A stretch of DNA of 64,000 bases from Ceratopteris richardii. Its lineage: Eukaryota > Streptophyta > Polypodiopsida > Polypodiales > Pteridaceae. Positions 10,790-21,615 of this stretch are shown in pieces. The stretch covers positions 202,130,153 through 202,194,152 of the forward strand of contig CM035407.1 in NCBI GenBank assembly GCA_020310875.1, written 5' to 3'. The position numbers and the translations under genes were made by a program. Under the pieces are notes generated by a model. That model made no database searches, was not told where the DNA came from, and saw only the letters and a program-made list of their open reading frames with translations. The stretch's first letter is position 1, and each line of letters opens with the position of its first letter.

Positions 10790-13018
10790 CTAGGCAGGAA
10801 TGCTTACTCTTTCACTTGCCCTGTCCTTATGTTGAGAGGCGGGTTCCTTTTCTGATTGTGCAATCAGCTTCTCTATTCTTTCTAACAGTCCATCAAAGTG
10901 CAACTGTGTCTTCGCCGAACTAGAGATGTTAAATAGGCGACTCGCTTCAAACATGGTTTGAGCCAATTCCACCATCTTAGCACAAATTTTGGTTCATTCT
11001 AGCTCTAGTTCTGCTCTAGGGTAACACTTTTCATGATCAGTTACGTTTGGCCCTTCTTGGATTCTGGCCTGAGATGCTTTAAGCATCATATTAAGGTCCT
11101 CGAGAGTGGGATCTGCTAAGACTGATCCTACTCTTGGGGGTGGTGGGTTTAGGTGAGGCGGGTTGGAAGGTGGCGGTTAAGATGGAGTTGGGAATGGTGG
11201 AGGTGATGGAGGTGGGGCAGTGTGAGAGGGAGTTTGAGCAGTGAGTTCAGTTATCCTGGCCTTTGTTTCTCTCAGGCTTTCCTCGAGTTCACTCATCTTT
11301 TTTGCCCATTGTCTTTTCATTCTTTCACGACTATCTCTCCAAGCTCTAGTCCTCTTCTTTGTCATGCTCTCCGTTTCACTAACATCTGGGCTCTTTTCCT
11401 GGCCTACGCTTTGGTTCTGTTGCAAGGCTTGGGCTCTAGTGATTACTTGTACTGGTGCAGTGGAAGTCACACTCCCTATGGAGTTTACAACTAACCCAAT
11501 AACATTCATAGGAGTGATTTTTGGCATATTATTGGGGTCTTTGGGCAATCTCGTAAGACATGCTCCTTTCCACACTCCTGGCAATAGCCCTGGATCGTCA
11601 CTGATTGGGTTTGGGTAGGTGCAGGCATGGGGCAATCACGAATGAGGTGATCCCCCTGACATCTGTAGCATGGTCCTCTAGGGAATCGAGGTCTTACTTG
11701 TCTAGGTTGAGGTCTAGGGTAGGGGTTTGCATACATGACGTTTGTGTAATCTGACTCCCAACTAGGTTCATTTGGCTCGTCACTATAATAGGGCTCCCCA
11801 TGTTCAGGAGACTCCATGTAGTAGGCCTGGGGGTTATCAACATGTGTAGAATTGAAACTATGGTCACTCGGGTCACTTTCAGAAAGCAATTGGGTTACCG
11901 GGACTATAGCTCTATTCAAATTTTCTTCTGCCGCTGCATACTTTACCGGAATTACATTAGCTGGGGCAGGGGTTTGTTGTGCTAACACGGGCTGAGGCCT
12001 TTGTTGGGCTTGATATTGTGGTTGATAATTTTGTTGAGGCCTAGTATACTGTTGTGGTGGGTATTGACTCTGGTATCTGCCTTGTTGAGGGTATGGCTGA
12101 GGGTAGGGTTGCCTAACCGCTTGCTTATTGTATGGGCAGTCTTGCGCGGTGTGATTGTTGTACCTTCGTTCTATGGTGCAGTAATGGCTACTAGGATTAA
12201 CTTGGGGTTAAGCCATAATGGGACAGACATTCGCCATGTGGTCACCACCACAAGTATAGCATCTTTTCACAGGGGCATACCTTGGGATCTGTTTGCTAGT
12301 GACACCTAATTTCTGAGCTACTTTCTCTGCAAGTTCCTCAATTCATGTGGATTGCGTGGAAGAGAGGCTAGAGTCACTATCTGAATATTTGTATATCTTG
12401 GAAAGCTCTAACTCCTCCCCTAGGTTATCCTCGATGTCAATGCACATGCGTACACACTCTTCTATAGTCCTAGGGTCCTTCAAGTACACATAAGATCTCA
12501 ATTTGGTGCTTAGCAATCCGTCCAAGAATAGAGCCACTTGCTTAGCTGGTGTGGGTAGCTCCGAATTAGGGCATCTTTCACGATATTGCCTAAATCTTCT
12601 TCCTGTAAGTCTCACGGTCTCTTGAGGGATTTGCTTGAAGCTGTGAATCAGCGAGGAGGTATTATGTCTTATGCCACTCTTAGAGAATTCAATAATGAAA
12701 GCCTCTAGGAGTTGGTCTATGCTCCTGAACTGCCTCTCGTTTAGTGGCTGAAACCATGTCAGGGCAGTGTTCCTAAGGGTTAGACCAAAGGCATTGTACT
12801 GCGTGAATAGATCCTCCACTTTTTCAGCTCTCAAGACTTTCCTAAACTCAGCCACATGATCGTATGGATCTCCAGTGCCATCGAAGTAGTTCTTCATGGA
12901 CTTAACTAGCTGAGTCGGTCTCAAAGTCCTTGTGTGCTCTCTAGGTCGTGGTAGAGGGAACTCATCCGCATTTCTTTGATTCCTGTGAGCTCTAAGTATC
13001 TCAGGTTCTACTCTATTT
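10790..13018 (-). pseudogene. Gypsy-1 gag, C-terminal three quarters
   Basis: Continues the gag reading from 19762-20675 across the Copia-2 insertion; removing one TATTT copy joins METN to RVEPEILRAHRN. Contains a Retrotrans_gag capsid domain (VKSMKNYFDGTGDPYDHVAEF, NTALTWFQPL) at about 12540-12960 and several knuckles of unusual spacing CX2CX3HX4C (CYTCGGDHMANVC, CYRCQGDHLIRDC, CQECGKEHVLRDC). A coiled-coil segment (KKRTRAWRDSRERMKRQW) follows. In-frame stops include TGA at 12343-12345 and TAA at 12208-12210; further frameshifts separate the segments 11506-11988, 11177-11635 and 10790-10975. Non-functional as read. Confidence 0.85.
13014..13018. repeat. Copia-2 target site duplication, left copy (TATTT)
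   Basis: TATTT immediately outside the lower end of Copia-2. The identical 5-mer follows the other end at 19757-19761. Confidence 0.95.
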
Positions 13019-14176
13019 TGATGGAGAGTGTTAATCTCCAAAAGAACAACCTACTCTTGTGATTAGAGCACCTCTATACCAAGAGTAAGTCAAAACTTTA
13101 CAACACAAACATTCTGTTGCACAGTTTCTTCAATTTAATCTATCAAACACGGAAAGTTTTTTATGAAACTTTGTATGGAGTGTCGCCTAGAGTTTGCGCA
13201 CCTCCTTCAATTTAAAGTTCTTCAAAAGGTTTAGTATAACTTGAGAAATCACCTTCACAAGTTACCTATGTCTGAAACTGTCATTCTGAACAGTCAACTT
13301 CACACCTGTAACTTCTAAGACTTAGTTCTCCTTGAATAGAACCTGTTTAAGCAAATGCTCCTGGTTACGAGTAGCTTATCTTCTAACTTAAAGATTAAGC
13401 CCTCACTCATGCAAAACTTTAAAGTATGCACTGAGAAATGATCAAAACATTGATCACCGAAAATGCGCCTGTTTCAGTAAACTTTGAACACTCAACACAT
13501 ATGAATGTTCCTAATGACAATTCTCGGTTTCTGTTTACAATTAAACTCTGAAACTTAAGCTATAGATTGATTAACTATAGACTTAGATATCCTCAAAAGG
13601 ATTTCACAAATCATCTATCACAGATGAAAACACACAGAAATTTCGGCGCAGTATTTTTCGATTACTCAGACAGTTACAGTTGAGTGATGAGAGGAAAACT
13701 CAACTAACTTCTCATTCTTCTCTTCTATTCCTTTCTCTCTCGTATATGCCTCTAATGCCTATACGCCTCTCATACTTTCCTCATCTCTTCTCTTCTCTTT
13801 TCTCTTCTCTTACATTCTTCTCTTCTCTTCCATTCTTTTTTCATTACTACGCGCCTCGACATTTTCAGGTATTTATAGATAAATTTGTACAAGCTTATAA
13901 CGCTGACTATACTACTGTACATATGTGTACAATTTTTCCGGTTCTTCTTCCAAGCTTCAAAATTTGTTCTTTTCTTCCTCCTTTCATCTTTCAACTCTTC
14001 ATGAACTGAAAACTGTAAAAGTGATCATTTCCGGTAACATTCCGGTGACTTTCCTGTAACCTTCCGGTACTGTTCCGGTGACCTTCCGGTGATCTTCCGG
14101 TGACCTTTTAAGGAAATTTTTGCTGAAGTTTCTGCGGACTTAAAGACCTTCAATTGTTGATTGTCTTGCACCAACA
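13019..14176 (-). repeat. Copia-2 3' LTR (1158 bp)
   Basis: TG...CA ends; minus strand starts TGTTGGTGCAAGACAATC at 14176. TATAAATA box on the minus strand at 13870-13877, conserved U3 motif at 13916-13931, and a tandem CCGGAA-containing array at 14029-14105 near the U3 start. A long pyrimidine-rich run (TCTTCTCTTTTCTC-like) at about 13715-13850 is purine-rich in the transcript and is not seen in the Copia-1 or Copia-3 LTRs. Confidence 0.96.
14029..14105 (-). repeat. U3 tandem array of CCGGAA units, Copia-2 3' LTR
   Basis: About seven imperfect 10-12 bp units of the form TTCCGGTGACC (plus strand) in a row, close to the 5' end of U3 and upstream of the TATA box. The same array is in the other LTR at 19609-19685. 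Absent from the Copia-1 and Copia-3 LTRs. Tandem U3 boxes are known enhancers in plant copia elements such as Tnt1; a similar role here is inference. Confidence 0.85.
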
Positions 14177-14186
14177 GCTCCCCCTC
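14177..14186 (-). promoter_or_regulatory. Copia-2 polypurine tract
   Basis: Minus strand GAGGGGGAGC abutting the 3' LTR. It overlaps the TGA stop codon of pol (14185-14187) by two bases. Confidence 0.92.
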
Positions 14187-16899
14187 ATTCATCAATTGAG
14201 GTTTTCTCTGTCTTCTTTATTCCTGCCATATCTTTAAACCTTTGTAACTTAGGTCCATCCAAACTTTTTGTAAGCATATCAGCTATCTGATTTTTCGTTG
14301 AAGTATGAATTACTTCAATCTCTTTATCCATCACCTTCTCTCTTAGAAAGTGATACTGAATCTCAATGTGTTTAGTCCTGGCATGAAAAACAGGATTAGC
14401 AGCTAAATATAATGAACTCATGTTATCTCCAAATATAATTGGAGTCCTCTGTATAATGTCAAAATTCTTCATTAAAGTCTTTAGCCAAATCACTTCTTTT
14501 GCGGCTTCAACCATGCCTTTGTACTCAGCTTCGGTAGAAGACAAAGCAACTGTATGTTGCTTCTTAGAACACCATGAGATTAGCTTATCTCCCACATAAC
14601 ACATGTATCCATAGGTTGACCTTCTGTCATCTGGATTACCTGCCCAATCTGCATCACTGTATATTTTGATATTTGTATCTGATGTAAAACCATAATACAA
14701 ACCTTCTTTGAGTGTACCCTTAATGTACCTCAACACCCTTTGTCCTGCAATCCAGTGTTCTTTCCTTGGACAATGCATGAATTGAGACAATACTCCTACT
14801 GCATATGATAGATCAGGTCTGGTTAAAGTAGCATAGATAAGACTACCAACCAAACTCTGATATTGTCTCACATCCTTGAATTCTTCACCTCCAAACTTAC
14901 TCAGTTTGTGATTCGCCTCCATTGGAGTAGATGCTATCCGGCAATCATTCATTTTAAACTTGATTAACAAGTTCTTCAAATATCTTTCTTGGGTCACGAA
15001 TACTCCATGCTGAGTATATGTGATCTCCATACCCAAGAAATATGACAAGTCTCCCAAGTCACTTATCTTGAACTCCTTTTCCATTTGCTTCTTGAGTCTT
15101 TGTATACCTGACTCATCTGTTCCTGTAAGGATTATATCATCAACATATATGCACATGTATATGAAACCATTATCACTTGCTTTTATAAGCAGACTACTAT
15201 CTGCTTCAGACACCTGAAAACCAAGTTCTTTCAAGAATGTTACAAGTCTATAATTCCACGCTCTTGGAGCCTGCTTCAAGCCATACAAAGCTCTCTTGAG
15301 CTTGCACACATGATCTAGATATTTTTTATCTCTGAACCCTTGAGGTTGCTCCATGAACACATCATCTGAAATATAACCATTCAGAAAAGCATTTTTCACA
15401 TCTAACTGACATAACTTCCAACCTTTGCTCGCAGCAACAGCTATGAGTGTTCTGATGGTTGTCATCTTTGCCACTGGACTATAAGTCTCATCATAATCAA
15501 CTCCATATGTTTGAGCAAACCCTTTGACAACAAGTCTAGCTTTGTATCTAGACACACTTCCATCTGCAAATCTTTTGGTCTTGTAGACCCACTTGCATCC
15601 AATAATCTTCTGGCTATTTGGTTTAGGAACTAAATCCCATGTTTGATTTTCCACCAATGCATCATGTTCTTCTTGCATAGCTTTCTCCCATTTTTCCTTA
15701 CCTTTTGCCTCTTCATATGTAGAAGGGTCTTCATCTGCTTTCATTATATAAGCATAATCTTTCGTAGCCAAAAATGAAGTATCATAACTGTACCTTGTAG
15801 GTTGCCATCTATTTCTTGATGACCTTCTGAGTTCTCTAGTCCTTGAGGTTTCTGGTTCTTCACACTCAGGATCAAATCTTGGCCTTTCTTCAACTTCTTC
15901 CTGCACTTCATAATTTTCTTCTTCATCAATTATTTGAACCTTTGATTTACCTTTCTTTTGACTCACTTCTTCTTCATCACCTGTATTGTTATTAACTGTT
16001 CCTGCATACCAAGAACTTTGTTCATCAAACGTAACATCTTTCGATACCAGAAAATGTTTTGTGGATGGATTCCACAACCTGTATCCCATCTGTCTATCAT
16101 CATAACCAATGAAAACATATTTTTCAGCTTTAGGTTCCAATTTGTGTCTTAATTGTGATGGCACATATGCATATGCCACACATCCAAATACTCTACAATG
16201 ATCCAGGGTAGGTCTTTTACCCCACCAAGCTTCATATGGTGTCATACCCTGCAGGGCTTTACATGGTAATCTATTAACCAAATAAGTAGTTGTATTTACA
16301 GCTTCAGCCCACAAATAATTAGGGCAATTTTTCTCATTCATCATGGACCTTGCAAACTCAACAAGAGTCCTATTCCTTCTTTCTGCTACACCATTTTGTT
16401 GAAGAGAGTACCTGCAAGTAACTTCCCTTTTTATACCTGCATTCCATAAGTAGTCACTGAATTCGTTGGAGAAATACTCTCCCCCTCCATCTGATCTTAG
16501 TCTCTTCAGTTTATGACCTGTAGTTCTTTCTGCATACGCATGATAATGTTTGAATGTATTGAATACTTCTAACTTATCCTTGATCACATAGATAGTGATC
16601 CATCTAGTAGCATCATCAACATAAATCACATAATATCTCGATCCATTTATACTGAAATCTTTTGATGGTCCCCACACATCTGTGTGTACCAACTCAAGCT
16701 TCTCTGAGTGCATAAAACCATGCTTGGAATAAGAATTCTTATGAGCCTTACCAAATTGACATGCCTCACATTTGTATGTCATATGTTGACCTGCAACATT
16801 AGGCAATCCAAGCACTGAACCATTGTTAATCATATCTTTAATACCTCTTTCATTGAAATGTCCAAGCCTCTTGTGCCAAAGATCTAACTCAGAAATTTT
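14185..16899 (-). pseudogene. Copia-2 pol: integrase, reverse transcriptase, RNase H
   Basis: Same frame as the gag ORF, separated from it by one in-frame TAG at 16900-16902; the next in-frame ATG is at 16833. Contains the integrase zinc region and core (VHTDVWGPS, DDATRWITIYV, LQQNGVAERRNRT), RT with KARLVVKGFAQ, LDVKNAFLNG, GLKQAPRAWN and catalytic YVDDIIL near 15135, and RNase H (SDADWAGNPDDRRS, LSSTEAEY), ending SIDE at 14188. No other break is seen over 904 codons. It is translated with gag only if the stop is read through, or else the copy is dead. Confidence 0.9.
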
Positions 16900-18351
16900 C
16901 TATCCTTCATATGTAAACATGGCCTGACCAATATTACCTTGAATCTTCAGTGTAAACAGTCTTCCTTCTTTCTTTCCTGAAACAATCTGTTTATACCCTT
17001 GACTGGGATCTTCCACGTATACTCCTTCATTAGTGAATCTTACTTCATATCCCTTTTCAACAATTTGTCCTACACTTATCAAATTCTTAGGAATTGTAGG
17101 AACATACAGTACCTTACCCAATAAGGTACTACCGTCTTTAGCTTTCACTGATCCAATCGACTTCACTTTATGCTTTGTGTTGTCACCTGTTTGAACAACA
17201 TGATTAGAAACTTTATTCTCCAAATCAGTCATCAATGATATGTTTCCACTCAGGTGATTGCTACATCCTGAGTCAATGTAGAAGACTCTTTGATCTTCAT
17301 TCTGCCTTTCACAAGTAGCATTCAATATCAATGTTGAATCCTCCTTCTGTTCTGAATCGTAATTGTAGTAGGTTTTGTTATATTGTTGACTTTGGAATCC
17401 TCTACCTGCATTTCTTCCAAAGTAACTCCTACCACCTCTACCTCTGAAATTTCCTCTTTGATTTCTGCCACCTCTTCCTCTTGCATTGTAACTTTGACTA
17501 TATCCATTATTACTTTGAGTATTGTGCCAACAATCATTAGCTAAATGATTTGTCTTACCACAAATCCAGCAAGCTTTGCCTCCATCTTTGTTGTTTCTGC
17601 CTTTTCCTCTACCTTTGCCACCTCCTCTTCCTCTTAGGAAGTTGGCTTGGCTAGTTGTTCCTTCATCTTCATTTTCTTGTTGCTTTCCTTTGCTATTCTT
17701 CTTTTTATCTTTTGAGTACATTGCATGACCTGCACTCTTGTCACCATCTCCTTTAACATCATTCTCAAATGTTAGCATATGTCCTAGCAACTGATTTAAA
17801 TTTGGAGTGAAATTATCAAGTGATAACTCTGTAGACAAAATAAACTGCTTCCCTTTGTCATCACCTCTTAAGCCTGTAAGAATTTGTCTTACCAATTTAT
17901 CCTCCTCAATGTCTTCATCAACAGCTCCTAATGCATCTGCAATGTCTTTCATCCTTGTCACATAATCTGAAATGGACTGAGAAGCCTTCTTCTTGAAGGT
18001 TGTAAACTCTGCCCATAAGGATGCCTTCCTTGACTTAGTAGTATTTTGGAAATGCTCCTCCAAAGCATTCCAAATGTCAGTTGCACTTTCAAGACCTCGA
18101 ATATGAGGTAACAAGTAATCATTTACTGCCATATAGATAATGCTCCTAGCTTGAGCATCTTTCTTCATCCAGTTTTTCAAATCTGCTAACTCTTCCCTAG
18201 TCGGAACACTAGGATCTCTGAACTGTGGCTTTTCTTCTTCTCCTGTGATATAAGCTATCAAATCTTTGCTCATAAGATGAGCTTCCATCCTCATTGACCA
18301 CGCAGGATAGTTTTCCCTATCCAGTTTCTCTATCTGCAGAGAATCTCCCAT
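16900..18351 (-). CDS. Copia-2 gag and protease
   Basis: 483 codons from the ATG at 18351 (MGDSLQIEKLDRENYPAW), about 250 bases after the primer site. UBN2-type gag domain in the first two thirds, a knuckle CWICGKTNHLANDC near 17535-17575, an RG-rich linker, then the copia protease with catalytic DSGCSNH near 17260. It ends at the TAG at 16900-16902, where Copia-3 has a histidine codon and continues into pol. The stop falls after the protease and before the integrase. Confidence 0.9.
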   Translation of the reverse strand: MGDSLQIEKLDRENYPAWSMRMEAHLMSKDLIAYITGEEEKPQFRDPSVPTREELADLKNWMKKDAQARSIIYMAVNDYLLPHIRGLESATDIWNALEEHFQNTTKSRKASLWAEFTTFKKKASQSISDYVTRMKDIADALGAVDEDIEEDKLVRQILTGLRGDDKGKQFILSTELSLDNFTPNLNQLLGHMLTFENDVKGDGDKSAGHAMYSKDKKKNSKGKQQENEDEGTTSQANFLRGRGGGKGRGKGRNNKDGGKACWICGKTNHLANDCWHNTQSNNGYSQSYNARGRGGRNQRGNFRGRGGRSYFGRNAGRGFQSQQYNKTYYNYDSEQKEDSTLILNATCERQNEDQRVFYIDSGCSNHLSGNISLMTDLENKVSNHVVQTGDNTKHKVKSIGSVKAKDGSTLLGKVLYVPTIPKNLISVGQIVEKGYEVRFTNEGVYVEDPSQGYKQIVSGKKEGRLFTLKIQGNIGQAMFTYEG

Positions 18352-18550
18352 CTTGTGTCTTCCTGTGTGTTGAAATCTTCAACCTTTATGAATAATGTAT
18401 GTACCTTTGCTTCAAATTAGACTCCGTTTGTCTTTCTTGATATCGTATGATCTCTTCCTCAGGTTTTGCCTTCAAGCTTTCACCTTTTAGTTCTTCGGTT
18501 GTTGAATTCTTTGTAACCGCAGCAATCGGGATCCTTCTTTCTTTGATTTT

Positions 18551-18610
18551 GATGTCTCCTGCTCTGATACCACTGATGGAGATGTCTCCGGCTCTGATAC
18601 CACTGATGGA
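18551..18610 (-). repeat. 30-bp tandem duplication spanning the Copia-2 primer site
   Basis: Units 18551-18580 and 18581-18610 differ at a single base. Each holds a complete tRNA-Met primer site (18561-18572 and 18591-18602) and the first seven bases of the LTR end. Only the copy at 18591-18602 directly abuts the full LTR. Confidence 0.95.
18591..18602 (-). promoter_or_regulatory. Copia-2 primer binding site (tRNA-iMet)
   Basis: Minus-strand TGGTATCAGAGC next to the 5' LTR end at 18604. An extra copy is 30 bp further into the element. Confidence 0.95.
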
Positions 18611-19756
18611 GAGTGTTAATCTCCAAAAGAACAACCTACTCTTGTGATTAGAGCACCTCTATACCAAGAGTAAGTCAAAACTTTACAACACAAACATTCT
18701 GCTGCACAGTTTCTTCAATTTAATCTATCAAACACGGAAAGTTTTTTATGAAACTTTGTATGGAGTGTCGCCTAGAGTTTGCGCACCTCCTTCAATTTAA
18801 AGTTCTTCAAAAGGTTTAGTATAACTTGAGAAATCACCTTCACAAGTTACCTATGTCTGAAACTGTCATTCTGAACAGTCAACTTCACACCTGTAACTTC
18901 TAAGACTTAGTTCTCCTTGAATAGAACCCGTTTAAGCAAATGCTTCTGGTTACGAATTATCTTCTAACTTAAAGATTAAGCCCTCACTCATGCAAAACTT
19001 TAAAGTATGCACTGAGAAATGATCAAAACATTGATCACCGAAAATGCGCCTGTTTCAGTAAACTTTGAACACTCAACACATATGAATGTTCCTACTGACA
19101 ATTCTCGGTTTCTGTTTACAATTAAACTCTGAAACTTAAGCTATAGATTGATTAACTATAGACTTAGATATCCTCAAAAGGATTTCACAAATCATCTATC
19201 ACAGATGAAAACACACAGAAATTTCGGCGCAGTATTTTTCGATTACTCAGACAGTTATAGTTGAGTGATGAGAGGAAAACTCAACTAACTTCTCATTCTT
19301 CTCTTCTATTCCTTTCTCTCTCGTATATGCCTCTAATGCCTATACGCCTCTCATACTTTCCTCATCTCTTCTCTTCTCTTTTCTCTTCTCTTACATTCTT
19401 CTCTTCCCTTCCATTCTTTTTCATTACTACGCGCCTCGACATTTTCAGGTATTTATAGATAAATTTGTACAAGCTTATAACGCTGACTATACTACTGTAC
19501 ATATGTGTACAATTTTTCCGGTTCTTCTTCCAAGCTTCAAAATTTGTTCTTTTCTTCCTCCTTTCATCTTTCAACTCTTCATGAACTGAAAACTGTAAAA
19601 GTGATCATTTCCGGTAACATTCCGGTGACTTTCCTGTAACCTTCCGGTACTGTTCCGGTGACCTTCCGGTGATCTTCCGGTGACCTTTTAAGGAAATTTT
19701 TGCTGAAGTTTCTGCGGACTTAAAGACCTTCAATTGTTGATTGTCTTGCACCAACA
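18604..19756 (-). repeat. Copia-2 5' LTR (1153 bp)
   Basis: Near-identical to 13019-14176. It carries the same TATA box, conserved U3 motif and CCGGAA array (19609-19685). Visible differences are about six substitutions, a 4-5 base deletion near 18955 and a one-base length change in a T run. Confidence 0.96.
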
Positions 19757-19761
19757 TATTT
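19757..19761. repeat. Copia-2 target site duplication, right copy (TATTT)
   Basis: Perfect match to 13014-13018. Confidence 0.95.
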
Positions 19762-20675
19762 GTTTCCATTCTTGTTCTTTCTGTGCCCCCTGGGTTGGCA
19801 AAGCTTACTTCTGGTCTATCTCTACTTCTGTCTCTTTGAATTCCATGAGCTTGGGATGTTCCAGCTCCAGGGTGACCATAGGATACATTCGATCTTGGTT
19901 GGGGGAAAACAAATTCACCCTTCCAAGTGTAAGCATGTCTATCATGTTCTGTAACCACAAAGATCCTCTCTGAAGCGTGATCCAAGTAGGTCACCCTGCC
20001 TGGGCTATCAGGGTCCTTAAACTCGTAGATCATGATTGTTCCTATATCAATTGGCCGATCAGATTTATACCTCCAAAAGGCTTCGTCAGTCTCTCGGTTC
20101 AGAAGCAGATCTATGCTCTTGTTGTCTTGGGGAACCCACTCCGGTGTGAGGATTCTAGTAAGAACAGATTTCCCTCGAGGGGTCCTGGGCTCCCCTCCTA
20201 CGTTCCCTTGTTCTAGGTCATCTATGTCCGATTCTAGGACTACATTCCCGACTTCATCTGTCCTATCTGTGTGACTGGTGACTACATATATTGTCCCTTC
20301 CTTGTCTAAGTACGCTCCGTTTTTGAACTTGACAGCTGGGCGCTCTAGTCCTATGGATTGGTCAGGGTTTTTAATCTGGACCACGGATCTTCCTAGACCA
20401 TCCTCATAGATGCTAGCACCTAATCGGTTGGTCCTAAGGTATTCCAGCTGCGTCTTGTACGTGCCTTCTACCCTGTGCAAGTATGGCACCCCAGAACTTC
20501 CTGTAGGTCTCTCCATACCTTGAGACATCTCTGATTCACTAGTCTCAGAGCTAGGGTAGTATGAGTGGTGGCTCAACTGCTGGGCCCAAGACCTAGCAGT
20601 GTGGTTGACACTAGCCTCTGAAGACCTAAGACTTTGTCTATCTCTCCCTAGATGTCGCCCTGATCTAAGGTTCAT
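19762..20675 (-). pseudogene. Gypsy-1 gag, N-terminal part
   Basis: Begins at the ATG at 20675 (MNLRSGRHLGRDRQSLRSSE), the same start as in Gypsy-4 at 36037 and Gypsy-2 at 25031. Open for about 305 codons until Copia-2 interrupts it after METN. Contains conserved blocks RLGASIYEDG, PDQSIGLERPAVKF and RTPRGKSVLTRILTPEWVP that recur in Gypsy-4. The frame is also open a few codons upstream of 20675, but the alignment with the other copies supports the internal ATG. Confidence 0.85.
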
Positions 20676-21590
20676 AAGCCTAATTGAATAGCCCAATTTT
20701 GCCCAAGTACAACCTCGTTGCTGAGTTCTTTTGTATCAGTCACTTGATTCTTTTTTTGGTGGATTACCGCGTTTATAATCTTGTCTGATATCACGTCGTC
20801 AGGTATACTTGAGTGTATTTCTGCACTGTACGTTGATCGTTCCTCGTTAGATTCTTTCCTTTAAGGTTATCGCATCACGAAGAGATTATGTTTAATCTTG
20901 AACTTGAGTGCATAGGTAGTCTTCAACTTGATTGATGCCTATCGCCGTCCTAGCCTACTCCTATCACTAGTCGTTCTTAGCCTAAGCTAGGAATTGACAA
21001 AGGGAGTTGAGAATATTCCGACCTTTCTTGTTGATCCCTTGCTTTATGATGCTCAAGAACCCGAGTCTCAAGCTTGCAAAGAAACCCTTGCTTTGTATGC
21101 TCTCAATTGCTCTCAATGGACCTGTAAAAGTCCCAAAATTAGCTCAAGACTTAAATTCAAATGACAGACAGGTCACTTTCATGCATGTAATTCACAGGCC
21201 AAATCCCCTTTGCCTTTATGGAAAACAATCCCAAGGACCCTTCAGCTTTCCTACCCCGGGGGATGGTCAACTTCAAAATACCCTGTCTAATTATCCTGAT
21301 ATTAATTTTCACATAACCGGTGGAAGTTTTGGTTGTACTCCCCACGAGCTTTCCAACAAAACAAGAATCACAGCAAACGGATTTCGTATGAGAAAGTTAT
21401 GCCAGTTCAGGGTTTTGGTGCTAAAACAGGGTTCAACAGGCTAACAGGTCACATGATTTTTCTCAAAAATACATGTGTAGGGACCTCACAAATCACTAAT
21501 TGCTAGACCAATATGCCCAAAAACTATCCCCAAGGCTTAGAATAAAAACCCTAATTTTTTGGTCGAAAAGCCTGTCAATCGCAATCCTGT
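20676..21590 (-). other. Gypsy-1 untranslated leader
   Basis: Between primer site and gag start. No coding potential recognised, and it lacks the CCATCGCGA repeat array found in the leaders of Gypsy-2 and Gypsy-4. Nothing else seen. Confidence 0.7.
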
Positions 21591-21607
21591 CCCCGGCAAC
21601 GGTGCCA
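21591..21607 (-). promoter_or_regulatory. Gypsy-1 primer binding site (tRNA-Asp type)
   Basis: Minus strand TGGCACCGTTGCCGGGG, nine bases inside the LTR end. It matches the 3' end of plant tRNA-Asp except one base (TGGCGCC in Gypsy-2 and Gypsy-4). Confidence 0.88.
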
Positions 21608-21615
21608 AAATTTGG

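Larger units (their letters stand above)
13019..19756 (-). mobile_element. Copia-2, complete Ty1/copia element (6738 bp)
   Basis: Complete minus-strand element with two LTRs (13019-14176 and 18604-19756), tRNA-Met primer site, gag, pol, polypurine tract and a perfect TATTT target duplication, inserted in Gypsy-1 gag. The LTRs differ by about 6 substitutions and 2 small indels over about 1150 bp (around 0.5% by eye). It is among the youngest insertions here, together with Carrier-1. Confidence 0.97.

Noticed and set aside
13680-14009. ORF of 109 codons within the Copia-2 LTR (and its copy at 19261)
   Set aside because: Serine/leucine/phenylalanine-rich translation of the pyrimidine-rich run, antisense to the element, with no support.
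17328-17537. ORF rich in acidic and hydrophobic residues inside Copia-2 gag
   Set aside because: Alternative frame over the glycine/arginine-rich gag linker; the same shadow occurs in Copia-3 at 38235-38444.
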